Both the position numbers and the translations under genes were made by a program. Source: Pseudomonadota bacterium (GTDB taxonomy: Bacteria > Pseudomonadota > Gammaproteobacteria > Burkholderiales > Ferrovaceae). From it: a stretch of DNA of 10,045 nucleotides. Location: contig JAJZHV010000028.1 in assembly GCA_021804345.1 (NCBI GenBank), positions 1-10,045 on the forward strand. Reading direction: 5' to 3'. Each line of letters starts with the position of its first letter. Within the stretch, counting starts at the first letter, position 1. Positions 7,112 through 10,045 of this stretch are shown in pieces. The notes beneath the pieces are model-generated. The model was not told the DNA's origin. It saw only the letters and a list, made by a program, of their open reading frames with translations, and ran no database searches.

Positions 7112-7734
7112 ATGTGCAACGACGGCAATGGCTGCGGGGCGGGATGCTGGTGGGAGGGGTGTTGTTATCCTGCGCGCTTTGGGCAGCGGAACCCTCACCA
7201 GAGGCTGTCATCCGCCAAACGGCAGAGGAAGTCATCGCCACGGTGAAGGCCGATAAAAGTATTCAGGCCGGGGATCGCAACAAGGCCTATGCGCTGATCA
7301 ACCAGAAGGTTTTACCCCATTTCGATTTTGCCCGCATGACCCGTCTGGCCATGGGGCGCAATTGGAATCAAGCCACTGGCGACCAGCAAAAGGTGATTGC
7401 CGACGACTTCAAGGACTTGCTGGTGCGTACTTACTCCAGTTCCTTATCCCAGTACAAGGATCAGGTACTGCAAGTCAAGGGCTCGGAGGTTCAGGCCTCT
7501 GAGGGAGAGGCTGTGGTGCACACAGTACTGGTCCCCTCCGGTGGGCAAAACATTCCCATCGATTACAGCATGGAACAACAGGGGAATGACTGGAAAGTCT
7601 ATGACATCAAAGTGGATGGTGTCAGCTTGGTGACCAATTATCGAGGTGAGTTTTCAGATATCGTCCGGCGTAACGGGATTGACGGCCTGATTCAGGCGCT
7701 AGAACAGAAACGCAAGGCGGCTCAAAGCAAATGA
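7108..7734 (+). CDS. mlaC: periplasmic phospholipid-binding protein MlaC
   Basis: MlaC (Ttg2D/YrbC family) shuttles phospholipids across the periplasm between the MlaFEDB complex and the outer-membrane MlaA-porin complex. The 208-aa precursor (E. coli 211) has an N-terminal export signal and an MlaC domain at about 32-200, with NQKVLPHFDFARMTRLAMGR (64-83), a YSSSLSQYKDQ region, and DWKVYDIKVDGVSLVTNYR (161-179), which is strongly family-typical. The signal is unusual: RRQWLRGG (5-12) recalls a twin-arginine motif, and LLSC (19-22) would satisfy a lipobox, whereas the signal-peptidase I options near ALWAAEP are mediocre. Both ends are ATGA overlaps, with mlaD and mlaB. The outer-membrane partner mlaA/vacJ is not in the window. 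Confidence 0.96.
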   Translation: MNVQRRQWLRGGMLVGGVLLSCALWAAEPSPEAVIRQTAEEVIATVKADKSIQAGDRNKAYALINQKVLPHFDFARMTRLAMGRNWNQATGDQQKVIADDFKDLLVRTYSSSLSQYKDQVLQVKGSEVQASEGEAVVHTVLVPSGGQNIPIDYSMEQQGNDWKVYDIKVDGVSLVTNYRGEFSDIVRRNGIDGLIQALEQKRKAAQSK

Positions 7735-8027
7735 GCGGCAAGGATACTGGCGTCCTTCGTTTGTCGGGGCCGGTTCGCATCGACACGGTGACCGTTTTGT
7801 TACAAACCAGTACACCGTCCTTTGCGCAGGCACAGACGGAGGTGGACTTTTCGGCGGTCACCGATATCGATTCCTCTGCGCTGGCTTTGATGTTGCAGTG
7901 GCGCCGTGAAGCCGAATCGGCTGGTAGTACGGTGCGTTTCATCCATGTTCCAGACAACATTCGGGTGCTGGCCGAACTCTACGGCGTTACGTTTTTGCTG
8001 CAAGAGGGCTCCGGGGTTGAGGCCTAG
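7731..8027 (+). CDS. mlaB: STAS-domain protein MlaB
   Basis: MlaB is a small cytoplasmic STAS protein that binds MlaF and is needed for assembly and activity of the Mla ATPase. The 98-aa product spans a single STAS domain. VDFSAVTDIDSSALALMLQW (38-57) and RREAESAGSTVRF (58-70), followed by VPDNIRVLAELYGV (73-86), match the MlaB pattern in which a DSSALA helix is followed by a WRR segment. The ATG lies in the ATGA overlap with mlaC, and the gene closes the core mla set in the canonical order. The STAS fold alone could also indicate an anti-sigma antagonist; the position after mlaC settles the call. Confidence 0.92.
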   Translation: MSGKDTGVLRLSGPVRIDTVTVLLQTSTPSFAQAQTEVDFSAVTDIDSSALALMLQWRREAESAGSTVRFIHVPDNIRVLAELYGVTFLLQEGSGVEA

Positions 8028-8036
8028 TGATCGTTG

Positions 8037-8780
8037 ATGCAACCCGCCATCGAAATTCAACATCTGCGTAAATCTTTTGGCTCCATGCAGGCGCTCAAGG
8101 GAGTCAGCCTTCAGGTGCCCCAGGGTGATTTCTTTGCTCTCCTGGGTCCCAATGGTGCAGGAAAAACAACCCTCATCAATGCCTTGGCCGGCTTGTCCAG
8201 ACCGGACTCGGGCGTGCTACGGCTCATGGGGCATGATGTGCTCAAGGACTATCGTGCGGCCCGACGCAGCGTGGGAGTGGTGCCGCAGGAATTGGTTTTC
8301 GATCCTTTTTTTACGGTGCGCGAAACCCTCAGAATTCAGTCGGGCTATTTTGGGCTGCGCCATAACGACGACTGGATCGATGATATTTTGTTCAATCTGC
8401 AACTGGCAGACAAGGCTGAGGCGAATATGCGGACGCTCTCGGGGGGGATGAAACGCCGAGTGTTGATCGCCCAAGCCCTGGTGCATCGTCCTCCCGTCAT
8501 TGTTCTGGATGAGCCAACGGCTGGTGTGGATGTGGAATTGCGTCAAAGTTTGTGGAAGTTCATTCAGCGCCTGAACCAGAAAGAAGGCCATACGATTTTG
8601 CTCACCACCCATTATCTGGACGAAGCGGAGGCGCTTTGCCGGCGTGTGGCTATTCTGAAACAAGGCCAGATCGTGGCTATGGATGAACTCCACCATCTGC
8701 TTCAGTCTTATCATTCAGATAGTCTGGAAGAGGTGTTTGTGGCGATCCTGCATCAGGATGAATCCGTGAGAGGGCCATGA
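8037..8780 (+). CDS. ABC-2 type exporter ATP-binding protein (YadG-like)
   Basis: This 247-aa cytoplasmic ABC ATPase is paired with the permease gene that follows. Motifs are Walker [10 protein letters not shown] (37-45), Q-loop VVPQELVFDP (Q84), signature LSGGMKRR (134-141), Walker B VIVLDEPTAGVD (154-165) and H-loop LTTHYLDEAEALC (H192). The HYLDEAE form is typical of ABC-2/DrrA-type exporters rather than Mla ATPases. The start is ATG 8037 (a TTG at 8034 is also in frame, just after a stop), 9 nt after mlaB, with no strong Shine-Dalgarno sequence; TGAGG at 8018-8022 is rather far away. The stop overlaps the permease ATG by 4 bp. An ATPase-permease-bolA-murA block after mla genes is recurrent in Betaproteobacteria and relatives. 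The substrate is unknown, and it is shorter than E. coli YadG (308 aa). Confidence 0.93.
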   Translation: MQPAIEIQHLRKSFGSMQALKGVSLQVPQGDFFALLGPNGAGKTTLINALAGLSRPDSGVLRLMGHDVLKDYRAARRSVGVVPQELVFDPFFTVRETLRIQSGYFGLRHNDDWIDDILFNLQLADKAEANMRTLSGGMKRRVLIAQALVHRPPVIVLDEPTAGVDVELRQSLWKFIQRLNQKEGHTILLTTHYLDEAEALCRRVAILKQGQIVAMDELHHLLQSYHSDSLEEVFVAILHQDESVRGP

Positions 8781-9538
8781 TCATGCAAGGCTTTCGCACC
8801 TTATTGTTCAAAGAGATCCTGCGGTTCTGGAAGGTGTGGTTTCAAACCATTCTGGCCCCTCTGATCTCGACCCTGTTATATCTTCTGGTCTTTGCCCAGG
8901 TGATGGCCGGGCGCCCCACTCTCTACCCCGGAGTGACCTATGGTGCCTTTCTGATTCCAGGGCTGGTCATGATGTCCATGCTACAAAACGCCTTTGCCAA
9001 TACCTCTTCCAGTCTGGTGCAATCCAAGGTGACGGGAAACCTGGTGTTCATTTTGCTAACCCCCTTGTCCACCTGGGAGTTTTATTGGGCGTATGTCCTG
9101 GCTGCGGTGGTTCGGGGTGTTCTGGTGGGAAGTGTGGTTTGGCTCACGGCCTGGTTTTTCTTCGAGTTGCCCTTAGCGCATGGTCTTTGGCTGGCCATCT
9201 TTACACTACTCGCAACGATCATGGCCGGCTCCCTGGGAATCCTGGCGGGCATTTGGGCAGAGAAATTCGATCAGATGGCCGTGTGGCAAAACTTTGTCAT
9301 TCTTCCTTTGACCTTTCTATCCGGGGCTTTTTATTCCATTCATGCGCTTCCTCCTTTTTGGGCGCAAATGACGCGCTTCAACCCGTTTTTTTATGCCATT
9401 GATGGCTTCCGCTATGGCTTGTTAGGCGTGGGAGACGTCTCCCCCTGGACTTCTCTGTTCGTTGTGGGAACCACGGGTTTGGCTTTATCATGGTTGACCC
9501 TGGCAGTGTTGCGAAGCGGTTGGCGCTTACGCACCTGA
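8777..9538 (+). CDS. ABC-2 type transporter permease (YadH-like)
   Basis: This 253-aa inner-membrane protein is an ABC-2 family permease, expected to dimerise and work with the preceding ATPase. It shows about six hydrophobic segments (about 24-44, 56-72, 105-130, 136-160, 170-187 and 225-246). Family signatures include TLYPGVTYGAFLIPGLVMM (48-66) and, near the C-terminus, ILPLTFLSGAFY (175-186), then LPPFW and FNPFFYAIDGFRYG (201-214), the conserved ABC-2 C-terminal block. The first ATG (8777) lies in the ATGA overlap with the ATPase gene; a second ATG at 8783 is possible. The export substrate cannot be inferred from the sequence. Position in the mla transcription unit suggests an envelope role, but this is inference. 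Confidence 0.93.
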   Translation: MIMQGFRTLLFKEILRFWKVWFQTILAPLISTLLYLLVFAQVMAGRPTLYPGVTYGAFLIPGLVMMSMLQNAFANTSSSLVQSKVTGNLVFILLTPLSTWEFYWAYVLAAVVRGVLVGSVVWLTAWFFFELPLAHGLWLAIFTLLATIMAGSLGILAGIWAEKFDQMAVWQNFVILPLTFLSGAFYSIHALPPFWAQMTRFNPFFYAIDGFRYGLLGVGDVSPWTSLFVVGTTGLALSWLTLAVLRSGWRLRT

Positions 9539-9545
9539 CTTCAAC

Positions 9546-9552
9546 GAGAGAG
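9546..9552 (+). promoter_or_regulatory. ribosome binding site of ibaG
   Basis: GAGAGAG lies 8 nt before the ATG at 9561. Unlike most genes in this run, ibaG does not overlap its upstream neighbour (22-nt gap), so it depends on its own initiation site. Confidence 0.5.
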
Positions 9553-9560
9553 CTTTTATC

Positions 9561-9806
9561 ATGGTCAATCCTCAAGATATCGAGCGCTACATTCAATCTG
9601 GCCTGGCCTGCGAAAAGGTGGAGGTGAGCGGCGATGGGCATCATTTCGAAGCACTGATCGTCAGCCACCTGTTTGCGGGTAAATCCCGCGTGGCACAGCA
9701 TCAGCTGGTGTATCAGGCATTGGGCGACCGAATGCGGGCCGAAATTCATGCCCTTTCCATGCGTACTCTTACGCCCGAACAATGGGCCGAACAGCAACGC
9801 GCATGA
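9561..9806 (+). CDS. ibaG: BolA-family protein IbaG (YrbA-like)
   Basis: This 81-aa cytoplasmic protein belongs to the BolA/IbaG family, which partners with monothiol glutaredoxins to bind or transfer [2Fe-2S] clusters and has been linked to acid resistance in E. coli. Visible hallmarks are DGHHFEALIVSHLFAGKSR (25-43), HQLVYQALGDRM (47-58) and IHALSMRTLTPEQW (62-75); the HALSM histidine H63 is the conserved helix-3 residue. Length is close to E. coli IbaG. It follows the ABC permease by 22 nt and carries its own ribosome binding site. In E. coli and many proteobacteria ibaG lies between the mla genes and murA, and the sequence just downstream does start like murA before breaking off. Confidence 0.94.
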   Translation: MVNPQDIERYIQSGLACEKVEVSGDGHHFEALIVSHLFAGKSRVAQHQLVYQALGDRMRAEIHALSMRTLTPEQWAEQQRA

Positions 9807-9820
9807 GGATTGTTTGAACC

Positions 9821-9937
9821 GTGGATCAGTTGATCATTTCCGGGGGCATCCGCAACGGGGCCGATGTTGCCAAGGCGCTGGCAATGGGCGCGGATGCGGT
9901 CTCGGTCGGCACCGCTGCGCTGGATTGGCGGCGCTAA
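9821..9937 (+). pseudogene. chimeric remnant: murA-like start joined to an FMN glutamate-synthase-type fragment
   Basis: A 38-codon ORF begins with GTG at 9821, 11 nt after GAGGA (9805-9809) and 14 nt after the ibaG stop. Its first nine residues, MDQLIISGG when initiated, match the usual MurA N-terminus, and murA is the expected gene here. From about codon 10 (9848) it no longer resembles MurA. Instead GGIRNGADVAKALAMGADAV and then SVGTAAL (to about 9922) match the C-terminal part of the FMN-binding TIM barrel of COG0069-type glutamate synthase or N-methylglutamate synthase subunit C. It then ends in unrelated DWRR and TAA. The full FMN protein would extend by hundreds of residues upstream and dozens downstream. 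SGG (9839-9847) belongs to both families. A real recombination scar and an artificial chimera are both possible. The synthase match is firm; the murA assignment rests on few residues plus synteny. Confidence 0.7.
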
Positions 9938-9946
9938 TGCGCAGCC
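9927..9946. repeat. small inverted repeat at the junction of two gene fragments
   Basis: GGCGGCGC (9927-9934) and GCGCAGCC (9939-9946) pair at 7 of 8 positions around a TAAT loop. Outside it, ATTGG (9924-9928) and CCAAT (9951-9955) are also complementary. It sits exactly where the glutamate-synthase-like homology ends and the opposite-strand formiminotransferase-like homology begins. There is no T-tract, so it is not a clear intrinsic terminator. Confidence 0.45.
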
Positions 9947-10045
9947 TCAACCAATAGCTCGCGCCGCCGTTTGCGCTAAGGTGACCGCTTCGGCGATCGG
10001 CGCATCGCCGAGCGGAACGAAGGGCAGAACGTCGAGCGCTCCGAT
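9947..10045 (-). pseudogene. glutamate formiminotransferase-like fragment (partial)
   Basis: Read on the minus strand from the right edge, the frame encodes 32 residues, IGALDVLPFVPLGDAPIAEA then VTLAQTAARAIG, and stops at TGA (9949-9947). The IGALDVLPFVPL segment matches the glutamate formiminotransferase family (FtcD N-terminal domain; typically preceded by HPR), which moves the formimino group to tetrahydrofolate in histidine breakdown. In that family the motif lies roughly 80 residues from the start of a protein of about 300 aa or more, so a stop about 20 residues later means truncation or a frameshift. The gene continues beyond the window on its 5' side. It has no functional link to the mla/lpt genes and points the opposite way. 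Identification rests on one motif. Confidence 0.6.
9985..10015. repeat. inverted repeat inside the formiminotransferase-like fragment
   Basis: TCGGCGAT (9990-9997) and ATCGCCGA (10004-10011) are perfect complements around a 6-nt loop. CCGC (9985-9988) and GCGG (10012-10015) extend the stem to 12 bp with one bulged T at 9989. It lies in the fragment encoding PLGDAPIAEAV, so it may be a by-product of GC-rich coding. No T-tract follows on either strand. Confidence 0.4.

Noticed and set aside
5987..7198. A 403-codon open frame on the minus strand opposite mlaE, mlaD and the start of mlaC.
   Set aside because: It is antisense to three clearly identified genes, its residues are Ser/Thr/Pro/Arg-rich without a recognisable domain, and no start signal stands out; it is a shadow of codon bias.
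8034..8036. TTG as the start codon of the ABC ATPase gene.
   Set aside because: It directly precedes an ATG in the same frame, adds one residue and has no better ribosome binding site.
9821..10045. The tail as a small novel two-gene system (38-aa ORF plus opposite-strand ORF).
   Set aside because: Both frames match interior pieces of well-known large enzymes and break off abruptly, which fits gene debris or a chimeric join better than new functional small genes.

Overview
This window is a conserved envelope-biogenesis locus of a Gram-negative proteobacterium, with an anomalous last ~240 bases. Gene content and order (kdsD-lptC-lptA-lptB-rpoN beside mlaFEDCB, a second ABC exporter pair and ibaG) suit the Beta/Gammaproteobacteria or Acidithiobacillia. 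I lean towards an Acidithiobacillus-like organism, but that is inference from gene order only; no taxonomic marker gene is present.

Left arm, minus strand (about 2938 down to 1): kdsD (arabinose-5-phosphate isomerase), lptC, lptA, lptB and the first 21 codons of rpoN. They are tightly packed: 16 nt between kdsD and lptC, a 53-bp lptC/lptA overlap, a 4-bp lptA/lptB overlap and 3 nt between lptB and rpoN. KdsD makes the Kdo precursor. LptB powers, and LptC and LptA bridge, the transport of finished LPS to the outer membrane. kdsC, which sits between kdsD and lptC in the classical order, is absent.

Right arm, plus strand: a CPA2 (Kef-type) cation/proton antiporter starts divergently from kdsD across about 50 bp holding a two-way -10-like sequence. 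After a 68-nt gap comes a compact run: mlaF, mlaE, mlaD, mlaC, mlaB (inner-membrane and periplasmic parts of the Mla phospholipid system), an ABC ATPase and its ABC-2 permease, then ibaG (BolA family). Most junctions are ATGA or TGATG overlaps, implying translational coupling. The two arms thus deal with the two lipids of the outer membrane: LPS on the left, phospholipid on the right.

Right end (9807-10045): murA would be expected next. An ORF does start with a MurA-like N-terminus (MDQLIISGG), but after about nine codons it turns into a piece of an FMN-binding glutamate-synthase-type protein and stops at codon 39. Beyond it, on the minus strand, is a fragment resembling glutamate formiminotransferase. 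The murA-to-synthase switch falls in a stretch both families share, and the next junction holds a small inverted repeat. This is either a real recombination or decay scar, or a chimeric join at a sequence end.

I found no tRNA, rRNA, CRISPR array, insertion sequence or prophage gene, and no convincing new biological system. No gene-free stretch over 300 bases exists.
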